DNA from: Fragum whitleyi
Taxonomy: Eukaryota; Mollusca; Bivalvia; Cardiida; Cardiidae
Assembly: GCA_948146395.1 (NCBI GenBank)
Contig: OX411559.1
Coordinates: forward strand, 3,582,501 to 3,646,500
DNA length: 64,000 nt
Reading direction: 5' to 3'
Positions 52,698 through 64,000 of this stretch are shown piece by piece. The first letter of the stretch is position 1, and the number at the start of each line of letters is the position of its first letter. The position numbers were made by a program, and so were the translations under genes. Under the pieces are notes generated by a model that saw only the letters and a list, made by a program, of their open reading frames with translations, was not told the origin of the DNA and ran no database searches.

Positions 52698-53579
52698 CAT
52701 TTAAAAAGAACAGATAAAATGTATGCGTATTTTCCCATGCCTCTTTTTCAATAGACATTGTGTATGTATGTTTGGTTTGATCAAATATCGGTCGTGTCGA
52801 CCAAAAGGTTTTATATTATCGATATATAACAAGGTAATGTGGTGTGAATATACGCCTCAAAATTATAAAGGTCTTTAGTAAGGCAGGTTACACTTTTAAC
52901 AACAAAAAAATACATATTCTTTCCTAGACCACGCTTGAAGCGAATTGGATAATCAGGAAACAGTATTTCAAAAATACAAATCACGGATACAACTCAGAGC
53001 TTTGTATTTACAGATATACGATGATAGCATGTCGTTCACGTGAATCTCGTCAGCTTTTGCGTGCCGAGTCAGTTAAAAAAATTGACTGGCATTTTGTTTA
53101 AGCGCTTTTCCAAGAGACTTTCTATAGTCGAAAAAATTATAAAAGATCTGAAATAAGTAAGGAAGATAGATTCATAAGTAATTTCAGCATACTTACACAT
53201 TCTAAAAGCGAGTTTTATTCGTTTTAGCGGTTCGGGTAAAAATACAGACATTGATAGAAAAGCGTGGTCTAAGTCGGATAGAAAATCTTGTGCCGCGGTA
53301 TGTAAAATAGACACTCGCTGACGCTCGTGTCAATTTTCCATATACCACGGCACTCGTTTTCTATCCCATACATAGACTTACTTTTGAAAAACATTCTGAT
53401 AATCGCGGTTTCATTTTCAGAAAGGAAAGAAATAGAATGACTGCAACACTAAAATGTTGCACTTATAATGAGTTGGATAGATTCCCAAAATGATATCAGA
53501 GGTATTTTTTAGAAGGAGTTCACACTTTTATTTGCGTAATTCTAACTTAGATTGACTACATAATACGATTTTATTTTGC
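52698..53579. repeat. Non-coding with foldback 53270-53365
   Basis: GATAGAAAATCTTGTGCCGCG...CGGCACTCGTTTTCTATC arms round ACTCGCTGACGCTCGTGT. Nothing else recognised. Confidence 0.55.
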
Positions 53580-53960
53580 ATGCGATCAAGGCACAAACGA
53601 TCGAAAAATAGAGGATATTGAGTGAGTGGTCATTGAATACCGAATTTATTAAACGAGTCAGCTATAAACAGATAAAAACGAGGCTGAGCCGAGTTTTTAT
53701 CTGTTTAAGATGATGAGTTTAATAGATTCGTTTTTTAATGACTAAAAATTTGATAAAACGAGGAAAATGAAATACTTATCAATTCAAATTATTCCATAAA
53801 AAATATAACGCCGTTTGCGAAATGGCGTCAGTAAATTTATTATGACGTCATTTTAACAACGAACGTTGATGGCCGTTCTTGGCTCATTTGCATAGTTATT
53901 CAACTAGTGTAATAACACCCGTGTAATATCAAAGATATTCAATGGGGCTTTTTCACTCCG
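53580..53960. mobile_element. Palindromic foldback element with GAGGCTGAGCC loop
   Basis: AACAGATAAAAACGAGGCTG / CCGAGTTTTTATCTGTT, with GAATTTATTAAACGAGTC and GATGAGTTTAATAGATTC further out. The right part (53835-53960) recurs at 19590-19710. Confidence 0.7.
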
Positions 53961-54744
53961 GTGACGATGGTCATATTATTGTTTATCCAGTATTGCATAT
54001 TTTCCAGTTATTCAGCTATGAATATCGGAAACTCATCTTGTTTTTGAAAATCAGCCCTGCGTTCAGGACGACCAAAACGGTGCAAACAGTTTTCTAATTG
54101 TATCCCGCTTTGCACGTGCACTTGTGTGCGAAAAGAGAAAATTAATGTAAAACTGTTTGCACTCTTTTGTCATCCTGAACACATGGCTGATAAGATTCGG
54201 TAAATACAATAGACTCATAGACTTCATTTACTTTGTTGTACTGTATACAGAAGCAATGGGAATTTAAACACTTTAGACGCCTAGGTGCTTTTTCAATCAT
54301 AGATATCGCCGCTTTTAAAGTGCTTTTATGCAATGTAAACGTTCAGTGAAATAAAAAAATCGAATTTTACACGGAAGAGAACCTACTGTATTTACCCAAG
54401 TCTTTGGATTTTATAGCGGTATGTATGGAAAGACTTCTTAGATATTTTAATTTGAAAATTTTATTTTTTTAATTTTTTTTTCTCACGTTAGACTTTATTA
54501 TCGCCGGACCAGTAAAGTAATTAATTTGTTAATAATTTGTAGACAGAAAGCTAAAGTATTTCTAGAAATTGGAATCTGTCGTTTGGTGACTGAAGCATAG
54601 TAACTTCAACTATGAGTTTCATGTTCTATTCGATAGCCTTAGCAGGTATAATTCTGACTCAGAATAGCATTTGCAAAAATATCTCATTTAGCTAAATCTA
54701 AGGAGAAATTAAGAATTTAATTTTAACAAATCAGTGACACAGTG
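53961..54744. mobile_element. Foldback CAGCCCTGCGTTCAGGA (54047-54195) and flanking DNA
   Basis: Arms CAGCCCTGCGTTCAGGACGA and TTGTCATCCTGAACACATGG enclose CCCGCTTTGCACGTGCAC. Copies at 16128-16266 and 61558-61692. Flanks show nothing. Confidence 0.65.
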
Positions 54745-55413
54745 CAAAACAGTTGTTACTGCCTTTATAATTATTTAGGCAGTTACAACTGATTTACACG
54801 AAGCCAACAAAATTTTTCACTACTTTCAATTTTTCTTTGAGATTTTTCTCTCATTAAACAAATTTCAAAGAGGCTTCTGGCAGAAAAATGAAATAATCTC
54901 AATACCTCACCCAAAACTGATCACTGCCTAAGCATGAATAGGCAAACTTTGGTTTTATATTTTTAGGTGTCGGCGCAAAACTATCGTAAGTGCTCTTTAA
55001 AACAGTCTTGCACTGATTTGGTAAAAGCTACTATGACACGCAGTTTTCGTCTTCAACCAATTAGCGAATGATAGTTTGCCTTTTTGGGATTGGCAGCAGA
55101 TAGCTCGGATGAAATGTTTTACATGTATATGTAGATAGAATGGTCATTTCAGACTAAGAAGATCAGCAATAAACGCGGAGAATTCGCTCAGACTAGAGTT
55201 AGCTATTTTTATTATGTGACTCGTCACTCGAAAAGGGACCATCTGGGTAGTGCATAAGTGTCGACTCTGGTCAACTGCGCGGTGTGCGCATACTGTCCAG
55301 GGTCGATAATTGCTTTATCCAATCCACAGAGAATACACAAAGAGCATTTTAAATAAATACAAACGTACTTGAATACCTTTTAAAATCTACTTTCGATTCT
55401 TTTGAAATATCAT
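54745..55413. repeat. Non-coding with TAACTGCC hairpin and GGGACCATC fragment
   Basis: Hairpin at 54745-54797; CGAAAAGGGACCATCTGGG fragment at 55225-55320 with the GTCGACTCTGGTC hairpin. Confidence 0.55.
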
Positions 55414-55569
55414 TTAAGGTAGTGGACCTATAAAAGTTTCGCAACGTTTCGGAACTTTAACAGTGTTAACCGTGGTTTCCTAATGAGAGCATTAGGAAAC
55501 CTTGGTTTACACTATTTAAGTTTATGATATACGAAACATTGCGGAAATATTACGGGTCCACTACCTTAA
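55414..55569. mobile_element. TTAA-flanked MITE, family C
   Basis: TTAAGGTAGTGGACC ... GGTCCACTACCTTAA, 156 bp; the best-preserved pair of ends in the family. Confidence 0.88.
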
Positions 55570-56028
55570 ATCATTTAACTCTTCTTCATCGAATCTGTCC
55601 GGTACAGCAATCTTTTCATCCTCGTTGAACTAACGCTCGGCACGCTCAAAAGTAGACCGGTCGCCTAACGTTCTACTCAGAACATTTATACCACTCACTC
55701 GACCGTTCAAATTATCCGAATTAGCTCTTAAACGCTTCAAAACTGCATTCAGATCGCTCGAAACATTTCTTTGTTTTATTGGCTAGCGGAAATTTGGGAT
55801 TGTCGATTTTTTTCCATGAAGAAATACCCATTTATTAATGGATAAGTATGTATATAATAAAATATCACCATTTTGTTCACCTGAACGACATTCAACTAAC
55901 CCCTGCTAAATCATAAAACAATTGCTCATCTCCTCACTAAATTGCATTCCGAATTTAGTCCAAAAGCAATCACTTTTAAAATACAAGATCTTAACTTACT
56001 GTACCTACCCCGGATCTAAGTAACAGTT

Positions 56029-56420
56029 AATTATATCGTGAAATTGACAAGATGAATGATTTTGGATAAGTGTGTGGAACGAGTTTTGAGTGAAATATAA
56101 GGGAAGTAATCAAATATTGCTAATTTTGTTCAAGATGAACCAAATTAGCGATGTTAAATAGCTCCCTTTAATGCAATATACGTACTTTACTGTTTTAGTA
56201 ATCAGACTAATCAGACACTTTAATATCCACATCAGCCAATAGAATAGTAGAATAATTTGATCGATTTGAATAAAATGTTGATCGTCTTGAACGATTTCCA
56301 AACGTTTCAAATGATTTTGGCGCGTATTTGATCGATTGGAGTGGGCGTTTGAAATGAATGGAGCGCTGATTTATCGATTTAAAATGATTTTGATCGGAGT
56401 GATTGTCAATTACACGATGT
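56029..56420 (+). repeat. Long direct repeat, left copy
   Basis: ATCGTGAAATTGACAAGATG, GATGAACCAAATTAGCGAT and ATGGAGCGCTGATTTATCG recur in the same order at 62357-62750 in diverged form. Function unknown; possibly an uncharacterised element. Confidence 0.6.
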
Positions 56421-57112
56421 TATTAATGGTACCATCTGTGTATGTATGTGTGTGTGCTTTTTCTATATCTGTATAATAACTTAGAGGATTATCGTTTATT
56501 TTAGTGTAAGATCGATTTATATTTCATTGAGTGATCAACAAAAGTAATATTTTCACGAATGTCAATCGATCTCAATCGATCTTACTCGAAAAACGAACGG
56601 TTATTCTATTTCTGTAATGCAAAAATGAGACGAAATGTGAAAAATTTAAGAAAACTTTTATTTAATTGCGTCACTTTGCACGTGATGGCTTTTCATCGAA
56701 TTGAATTTTCGCCGTTTTCAACAAAGTTTTAGTTGAGAAAAGAAGAGATTATCTTACGTAATGACGTCAGTTAAACATATTAGGAAAGAAGAAACTGTCG
56801 ATAGTTTAGCCTTGAATCAGTCCAAGATTTTGTCGTTTTGAATAAGGTTGGTAATTACAATAATATTACAACGCCCGATAATTCAATTCGATCACAGATC
56901 AATAGGTCAATAGGTCAATCCAATAATACTATTAATGTATTATTAAATTATAACAATACGAATAACACGTCCCGACCGCGGCGGCGATAAAACAGTGCTC
57001 GTACAAAGTGTGCTTTCGAATCTAACGACTAACTTTTCATCGTTACGGTTACCAATCATAGCTGGTTTTTTTTTTCACGTGTTATTAGTATATATTGTTG
57101 TAGACGATATAT
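56421..57112. repeat. Non-coding with foldback relative (56481-56640)
   Basis: Degenerate copy of the 50146-50345 foldback whose central palindrome has been lost. No exon. Confidence 0.5.
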
Positions 57113-57509
57113 GTTATGTATTCTGCGTTATTATTCAACTGGCAGGAGGTGGCTAAGCCGTGACGTAAGTTGGCTAGGTTTCTTAAATTCAATATTTGGG
57201 TTCTTCCCAAAAATAAGTCCGGAATTATCGTTAACGCGTGCAAATAACTGTACCCTAAAACCAAAAGAATTTACTTGCTCAGAGAAAGCGAACACATTTC
57301 ATCATTTAGTTGCCAAAGCTTCGTAACTTCAGCTTGGAAAAGCTGAAGTTACGAGGGTTTGTAACTAACCTCTGATTTGAGGTCTTAATTTATTCATGTC
57401 GACTAAATATAGAAGAAGTTGTAAATAAAAAAATGATTTACCTAAACCTTAAAGGCAACGACACGTAACTTAGGCGCCGCCCTGCCAGGACAATAATCAT
57501 AGATTATAC
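57113..57509. mobile_element. TIR element with CTGGCAGG ends, second copy
   Basis: Matches 1506-1890 throughout, including GTAACTTCAGCTTG...AAGCTGAAGTTAC and the GCCGCCCTGCCAG right end. Confidence 0.8.
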
Positions 57510-59895
57510 AAGTCTAAATAAAGATACTTAGGCGGTTTAATGTCACAGGCTTAACCTGAAGGACAAATCATTACACAACAAAATGTGAGTGACAGATAGC
57601 CGTCACTTTATATGCTCATAAAGTAGATACTAACGTATATAGATACTTAAAGATACTATGAGATTTTACCGTCAGAAGTTTTTGAATAGCAAAGATTACA
57701 GCAAGAGTTGTTTATAATGATGTTTATAGAACTGCTACATGTTATTACACTAAGAATAATTAAAATTTCACAAGATACACGATGCATCCCTTTTATGCTG
57801 GGAAGAAACTCAATCTACTAACAGCTTCATGTAGAGGGGGTATTTTGGATTTCAAATTAAATTATTTCAATGTACTTGTACAAATCGTATATTGTGGATA
57901 CTCGTTGAAATCGTCTCGTTCAGACAAAGAGTTTCAACGAGAAATATTGATTTGAGCCTGTGCGTGGCATTTCCAAAAATTTGAAAAGTGCTTGAATAGC
58001 AAACGTTTTGCAGTCTTGTCAGATTTATAGTGTAATTAGAAAATTACATTACTGTTTAAAGATACTTTCTTAAAGACCCTTTCTTTTTACAAAGTGCAAG
58101 GTGAAGACTCTAGTCAGACTGTGCAGATGTACAGGCTGACTAGAGCCTTTGATTGGCGCACATTTGAAATTGATGGAAATGTCACACACACTCTCATTTT
58201 AGACTGGCATTTCTACCTCTTATCTGTACATCTGTCTTAATCATAAATATTCAAAAGAAAGCTTCTCCCGTACTCAATGTTCAACATATCAAGTGTTTAA
58301 GGTAATGTTTGAATAACTTTCGAAAATACATGATTTGAAGTTTAACATATCCACATTAGTGTCATAATCCTTTCTACAAATTTGAAAATAATTTACATCG
58401 AAATGTCGACGTATTTTGTCTAATTAATCAAGTAAAGCAAACAAAATCTCCAAAAGAATAAACAAATAAAACCTGACCTTAAAACTGATACAAAAACCTT
58501 TATGCATAAAAATCGAAAACACGTTTAAAAAACTGTTATGAACAAACTTGATGAACAAGATATGTTTGTTTAACACCAATATAACTCAAATACGGTATTG
58601 TGACTTGTGATTACAGTACATTTGTATGCAATCGACGAGTCAAAATAGCTAATTCTACTTATACTCTCGCTAATTCAATTAAATGAACTCGGAATCTCTT
58701 TTTAATATATATGAAAATGGAATATCACTTTCCAATTCAAGGTCATGGACCATAAAAAAGTGACATTGATAAGATATCCTGACGTTGACTCATTACTTTG
58801 AAATTGGACCCAACAGAATGACCTGGAACAAGCAATACATGTGTGAAATATGGAGTTTCTATCATTTACTATCCTGAAGTTATGACCAATATAAAAGTTT
58901 AAATTTTACAGATATAAATTTGAAATTGAAAATAACTTTGATTCTAGACTTACAACTTTGAAGTTGGTACCAAGAGAATGTTCTTATCATAAGTAATACA
59001 CATGTGAAATACCAATTAAAAGACGAGGTTAATGTAAGTTTACGGGTTTTGTTGTTGTTGTTGTTGTTTAACGATAGGTCAGGAAATATTAAGGAGGTTG
59101 GATTCGTTACATGTAATATTAACATTTTTTACATCAAATATACCTTCTATCGACAAATTGGCGACAGCTGTGTCAATTTAGCACAAGACACGTTTACACA
59201 GATACCCCACAAGTATTGCCGTTTGTCCCTACGACTAGGATATCAAGTCATGTGACCTTTTTGCTTAAGTTACTTGCAAGCTTAGTTAATCTTGAAGATA
59301 TACTCCGGACACAGTCAATCTTCTCAAATGACATTGACTCTCACCTTGCGTGTATAAAATTGATAACTTTTGGCAAATTGCAAATTATCCAAGGGATACG
59401 ATTGTTTCAAGTTATATCGAAACTGATCAAAACATGTAAAAGATACGCCCCGGATAAAGTCACACATAATATCAAAGCTTCAATTTTACCTTGGTTGTAT
59501 GAAATATATTTCAGGAAAAAATTGGACACAGTTCACAAACACATGGGACCACTAAGGTTTATAGTGTTTATTTAAGCTAAAATGTAAGGTCGTCTAAAAT
59601 TGGCCATAATAACTATCCAATGCTTAAGAAAGCCATTTTATAGAAACGTTTGCAAAAATATATTAAAAGGATACCATTACTTGTTAAAATAGGATATGGT
59701 TAAATTTTACTATATTTAAACTGGTATGTTGAAAAAGACAATATATACTTAACTGAAGACCACCTGTACTTGTTCGCCAATTATTAGCTATTTAGTTAAA
59801 AATGCTTTATAGCCGCAGTTTTGAAAAAATATCTGTTTTGGTTACTATAAATGTTTTCTGTTAAAGGAGCGTTTCCAGCCGGTTATATGCACTAC
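57510..59895. repeat. Upstream region of methyltransferase-like gene, repeats only
   Basis: Hairpins at about 57897-57945 (TACTCGTTGAAAT / AGTTTCAACGAG) and 58110-58147 (CTCTAGTCAGACTG / GGCTGACTAGAG). Diverged core-like units at 58740-59010. The 119-codon frame at 59216 has no recognisable domain and lies in AT-rich repeat-like DNA. Confidence 0.5.
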
Positions 59896-59901
59896 TATAA
59901 A
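59896..59901 (+). promoter_or_regulatory. Possible TATA box of the methyltransferase-like gene
   Basis: TATAAA in the context CACTACTATAAACC, about 65 bp before the ATG. Spacing suits transcription starting near 59925-59930 with a short 5' leader. AT-rich surroundings make a chance match possible. Confidence 0.35.
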
Positions 59902-59965
59902 CCTTTTTTCATCGTTATCTATTATCGCACTGTCTGTTTTGTCATACAGATCTAAAGGAATCAAT

Positions 59966-60201
59966 ATGGCGTCCAGCTACCTCGGTCCGGAGTCCCCGCG
60001 CCCCCTGGCGGTGATATCTGAAAGCTATCAACATCGTTACCGTATACCGTACTACTCCACACCGGATGTGTACCATTTTGGTGATCAATATGACGTCAGC
60101 ATGTTTCAGCTTATCCACAAATATCTAGATCTAGAGACTACTGATAGGCTGTGTTACGTTGGTGACGTCAAGGGAAGTTTTGCTGAGAAAATAGTGGAAA
60201 G
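59966..60201 (+). CDS. Methyltransferase-like gene, exon 1
   Basis: Encodes residues 1-78 and two bases of Arg79, including the presumed SAM motif I strand LCYVGDVKGSF. G+C is higher and codon choice more even than in the flanking AT-rich DNA. Confidence 0.85.
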
Positions 60202-61541
60202 GTTTGTTCATCATTTTGAGAGTTTTTTGTATTGATGATAAGGATTATTTCGTGAACATAAAAAATTGAGCGTGTATATTTTAAGGGTGCTTGCTACAAA
60301 TCCATTTGATGTTAAAATATGACTTGGAACTTTTCTGAGAAATCCAACATACACAAATAGAATGGAAACTTTTTCAAGGTCGATTCACTTTGTAATTTCG
60401 AACATTTGATTAAAGCCTTCGAAATATTTTATAGTATCTAAATTAGAAGTAAAGCAACGTTTATATTTAGCTCAAACAGTTTCAAACAGCTTTCATTCAG
60501 AACGATTAGTGATACATTATCGCTTATTTTTATCAAACTCTTAAAAATCGAATTAATTCAGGTGAATGTGTATGCAAATTGTTTCATAAAATATATTGCC
60601 TGATATCATATCAAATTATCAGACAGGAGATATCTGGCCAATGCATGCTTCATTTCATGATAAATGGCATAATGGAAATGTGTGTGAGAATACTGAACTT
60701 TTTTTCATCGCGACATTATAAATATAACCTAGATTTTTATCTTTCGTGAAATGTACTTTGCAGATTTTGTTTGTTGGAACCAATGCTCTCTGTGATACCC
60801 GGCCATTATAGTTATGTCGAGACTGAGAGCAACAAAATGTTACCAGTTCGTGTAGCTCACACAGGCGCCGAGGAGTTCTTCAGAATACAAGTCAAAGAAA
60901 AACCCGAAAACCGTCAAATGTTCGATAAGTTTATCCTCAAAGACTCTCTTCGATATATGGAGTTTCCCATGGAACTTTATGCTAATATAATGCACTGTTT
61001 AAAACCAGGCGGTAAGATGCTAATAATTCATCGTCCGAGCAGTATTAACACACTTCCGGTATTCCGTAATGCCAAAAAAAGAATCGAGGACAACGAAATT
61101 CCTTATACTGACATCATCAAAGACTTACAGTCATGTGACTTTAACGTCCAATGGGAGATCGAGTGTCTTCCGATCGTTATTTCAAAAAAGAAGTGGTACT
61201 CCATGTTGGAATCAAAGTTTCCCCCACAAATGGAGATTCTCAGTGATTTTGAGGTGCGATCTGGGGTGAGGGAATTATCGGAGGGAATTCTTAAGTATGA
61301 AGGTGACACCGTGGAATTTAACGATAGACTTCTATTTATTTCGGTTACGAATCCGGAAAAGAAAGTGAAAGGATATCCCAGTATTAAGCGATATGGTGCA
61401 AGTGATCTTGATCCATTTCCTACATTGAAGAACCTAAGGTATTCGATGGAGGTGACAGATGATCTCAAGTCAATTTTAGGGAATTCAATGAGGCAAAATA
61501 GCCAAAAACACGTGTTTATAAAAGGCAGCGGAGTGTTCTAA
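59966..61541 (+). CDS. Class I SAM-dependent methyltransferase-like protein, complete, 2 exons
   Basis: Exons 59966-60201 and 60764-61541 (donor AAAG/GTTTGT, acceptor ACTTTGCAG) join in frame to 337 aa ending at TAA. The first in-frame ATG in a good context (AAT ATG G) gives MASSYLGPESPRP. Rossmann-like features: strand and loop RLCYVGDVKGSFAEKIVERF (residues 61-80) at the motif I position, DKFILKDSLRYM (133-144) near motif IV, and CLKPGGKMLIIHRP (157-170), the usual post-motif turn and strand of small-molecule methyltransferases. No signal peptide or membrane span. The motif I loop is D-V-K-G-S rather than the usual G-x-G-x-G, so SAM binding is likely but not proven. Substrate unknown. A TATAAA stands 65-70 bp upstream of the ATG. 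Confidence 0.8.
60202..60763. other. Intron of the methyltransferase-like gene
   Basis: 562 bp, AT-rich, no repeat recognised; one of the few introns here free of obvious mobile elements. Confidence 0.6.
60764..61541 (+). CDS. Methyltransferase-like gene, exon 2
   Basis: Encodes residues 79-337 from (R)FCLLEPMLSVIPGHYSYVE to HVFIKGSGVF and the stop. This 778-base open exon is the longest coding stretch in the window. Confidence 0.92.
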
Positions 61542-61557
61542 AAAAGATCTTGTGTTC

Positions 61558-61692
61558 AGCCCTGCGTTCAGGATCACAAAACGGTGCAAATAGTTTGCCA
61601 ATTATACCCCGCTTTGCACGCAATTGCACTTGCAAAGAGGGGTATAATTGGAAAACTAGTTACACCTTTTTGTGATCCTGAACGCAATGCTT
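61558..61692. mobile_element. Palindromic foldback in the 3' region of the methyltransferase-like gene
   Basis: CCCTGCGTTCAGGATCACAA ... TTGTGATCCTGAACGCAATG arms with CCCCGCTTTGCACGC in the loop. It starts 17 bp after the stop codon. Confidence 0.75.
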
Positions 61693-62356
61693 GATAGCTT
61701 AACGTTCGCCAATTTTGTTAAATGATACCCCATTTTGCACACGTGTGCAGAGAACACGTGCAGAACTGGACTCGTTGCGTAACATTCAGCATACGTTTTC
61801 GTCTTGAACACATAACAGTCCTCTGTTCACGTGTTCATGTAGATCTATAGTTCCGCAAGAAAGAGTGAGGATCGAGAAACCGTTATCTCCTATCACTCTC
61901 AATGTAAAATTGATCTTTGATCACTCACTTGAAATTGCTAGTCTTTACAGTCATTTGTTTTCGTTCTGTTTATTTTCTATCATAAAATTAGATAAATATA
62001 TACGAATTGTTCATTCTCTAGGAGTTTCCATGATCCAAACAGTATATGCATTCTCTAACCAGTATTAATCTAAGTATTGTCTGAATTTATGACGAGGAGT
62101 CTTATTTCCTGAAATAAATTATGGTCTCATCCAATCTGACACTACCTTGTATTTATGGAGCGAAGCTTGCGAGAATAAAAGTGTAACAAGGAGTTACCGG
62201 GGGTTCAAAGTACCGACATAGGAAGGGTGATAGTTGGTAATTTAAACTATGCTTAACTTGCTTCACCAGCTAACGTAGAGAGGACAACACAAACTGCGAC
62301 ATTTTCGGTTTCCCTCTCCTTTATGAGGTAGCAATGGACATTATCCTGTTAACTGG
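61693..62356. other. Non-coding, nothing recognised
   Basis: An AATAAA at about 62113 could serve as a distal poly(A) signal for the methyltransferase-like gene. Confidence 0.35.
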
Positions 62357-62750
62357 TACAGTTAATAACATCGTGAAATTGACAAGGTGAAAAATTTAGG
62401 AATTATTTTGGAATGAAATTGAATGAGTGAGATGAGCTATTTTTGGGTGAAATTCAGGATGAACAAAATAAGCGATATTAATTACCTACCTTTAAAAATG
62501 TGCATTTAAGGTTTATAAATAGCTTCCTATTTCTTCAAGAACCAATCAGACGCTAACAATTTTAATCATGATATTGAAATGGAGTTTTTTTCAAGCTAAA
62601 TTCATTTAATGTAGTTGTGGATCTTATCTTTTTTAGTCATTTTGAGCGTTTTTGAATGGTATGAAAAAGTGTTTGGAATAAATGGATGGAGCGCTGAGTG
62701 AGCGATTTAAATTAGTTTTGATTGAGATGAATATCAATTTTAGGATGCAA
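62357..62750 (+). repeat. Long direct repeat, right copy
   Basis: Diverged copy of 56029-56420 in the same orientation. Confidence 0.6.
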
Positions 62751-62929
62751 CTAACTGTAGCTTGATGTCTGGGAGACAGTATCGATCTAGGGACAGTGAC
62801 CCAGTCAAATTGCGCTGCGGACTCTAGACTGGACCTACCGTCGACTTATGTATGAAGTCTTTTATGATACTCAACAATGGCGGCTTGAAAATGGCATTTT
62901 GAAGTGGAGAATAGTGATCCACGTGCATA

Positions 62930-62935
62930 TTTATT
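62930..62935 (-). terminator. AATAAA poly(A) signal of the possible terminal exon
   Basis: Minus-strand AATAAA three bases after the TAA of the 62939-63150 open exon. It would imply an extremely short 3' UTR. Confidence 0.3.
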
Positions 62936-62938
62936 TGA

Positions 62939-63150
62939 TTATTTGCCAGTTTTGAACATCTTCTTTAATATAACGCTTGGTTCGACGTTTTTTTGTGCAC
63001 TATTTATTTTACGGGAGGACGGATAAGGGACGGGGGCGTACCCGAACTGACTGTCCTCTTCATGGGTGGGAAAAAGACGGTGCCTTCTCGCTTGAATAGC
63101 CCAAAACATAACCTTATTTGACACAGTTTTTTTAGTCTCAAAGGGTAGAT
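62939..63150 (-). CDS. Possible last exon of an unidentified minus-strand gene
   Basis: After a weak acceptor (CTACATTCATAG) the minus strand is open for 69 codons to TAA, reading LPFETKKTVSNKVMFWAIQA, RRHRLFPTHEEDSQFGYAPV, PYPSSRKINSAQKNVEPSVI, LKKMFKTGK. It is basic and protein-like, and a canonical AATAAA follows the stop within a few bases. No family recognised. Upstream exons would lie at higher coordinates or beyond the window. Alternatively translation could start at the internal ATG (MFWAIQARR). Confidence 0.35.
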
Positions 63151-64000
63151 CTATGAATGTAGATGAAGCGCTAATTACGTAATATAAGAGAAGTGTTGTG
63201 GAATGCGCTGCAGCACCTGAAAGTTGAGCGCCTTTATAAGGAGCAAAGAAGGCCAAAAATCGGATGGGGTCTGACCTCAACCGGAAGCGGAAATTGGTTT
63301 ATTTTACGGCTTTTTGGAGCGTTGGTTAAACAGATCGTATTTCATAAGATTAGATGTTTAAAAAAAATAACGATCAAAAATGATAGTTAAATTTCATAAC
63401 TTACCTCCTTTTCAACATAAAATGTAAAAATTGACTAAACCATTGAATTTAAGAATACAGCTCGGTCAAAATATCATATAATTGGGATGGATCATTACAA
63501 AAATAGCAAAAAACTTTGCGTCGAAACGTATCATGGTTATTTTACCAAATAAAGGTAAAAAATAGTTACTTTACGTAACGGAAAAAAAGAAAAATCATTG
63601 GTCAATTACTTAAGAAAATAGATTTTTGTGGTATTTTCTCCTCTTTAAAATTCAACTAAAATGAGTGCATTTTCAACGTATGTAAGTGTGTTAAGCAATT
63701 GTAATTGATCAAAGAGAAATTTAATTGGCAATAGTTAAATTTTTATAAGTGTAAGGTCTCAACAGGTAACTATTTTATAGTTATCAGCTTGCATTGAGTT
63801 AATGCAAGACCTAAAGCGAATATTAACATTTTACCAAAACCATCCTAGGCCGCAGCTTACTCTAGAATGAAAGCGAGCATGGGAATGTACCTTCAAATTG
63901 TTATATACTGACTATATAATGTTAATCTACATCATATATGAACAAGAACAAAATAACCCCGTATGTCCATTGCTACCTGAATGTCGCCAATGCGTTTTAG
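63151..64000. other. Right edge, nothing recognised
   Basis: No repeat or exon I can support; further exons of the possible minus-strand gene at 62939-63150 would be expected here or beyond. Confidence 0.35.

Noticed and set aside
59216..59575. 119-codon open frame upstream of the methyltransferase-like gene
   Set aside because: It needs a TTG start, shows no recognisable domain, and lies in AT-rich DNA with repeat-like phrases; a chance frame is more likely.

Overview
The window is nuclear DNA from a eukaryote, most likely a bivalve mollusc. Three intron-containing genes can be read exon by exon. Almost everything else is AT-rich non-coding DNA packed with short non-autonomous transposable elements. 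The bivalve assignment rests on the repeats: mobile elements of the oyster/clam 'pearl' type (a GTCC-type microsatellite, a tandem core of roughly 110-170 bp, terminal hairpins), plus mollusc-type tRNA-derived SINEs. The species cannot be named from the sequence.

Layout: (1) 896-970 (+) is a plausible last exon of an unidentified gene entering from the left. (2) 7396-16545 (+) is a seven-exon ribose-phosphate pyrophosphokinase (PRPP synthetase) of the plant PRS4-like type. It lacks only its first coding exon(s), and its introns are full of elements, some ending within 7-12 bp of splice sites. (3) 16.6-33 kb has no recognisable gene. It is a repeat field of pearl-like elements, one a three-level nest (element 29240-30265 inside 26941-30811 inside 26247-31057) holding about two dozen 145-bp tandem units. 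(4) 33218-34194 is a near-palindromic TTAA-flanked element, followed by two tRNA-headed SINEs. (5) 35390-35781 (-) holds two probable last exons of an unidentified gene. (6) 41701-46788 (-) is a complete three-exon GOSR2/membrin SNARE gene (212 aa). Its stop codon coincides with the TTAA target site of a small element, and its first intron holds a cluster of short LTR-like units joined to a complete tRNA-Lys copy. (7) 47.2-59.9 kb is repeats and foldback elements. (8) 59966-61541 (+) is a complete two-exon methyltransferase-like gene (337 aa). (9) 62939-63150 (-) is a possible last exon with a poly(A) signal.

The genes are unrelated in function: nucleotide metabolism, ER-Golgi membrane fusion and a putative methyltransferase. 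No operon or pathway cluster exists. The richest material is the mobile DNA. At least fourteen elements share one terminal grammar: asymmetric terminal inverted repeats, a 3' hairpin, and a CTTG or CTAG end at a TT site. That is the signature of non-autonomous Helentron (Helitron2) elements. A second notable system is a TRIM-like retroelement of 91-146 bp LTR units carrying a tRNA-like module, with a Lys-tRNA primer site in one place and a whole CCA-ended tRNA-Lys copy in another.
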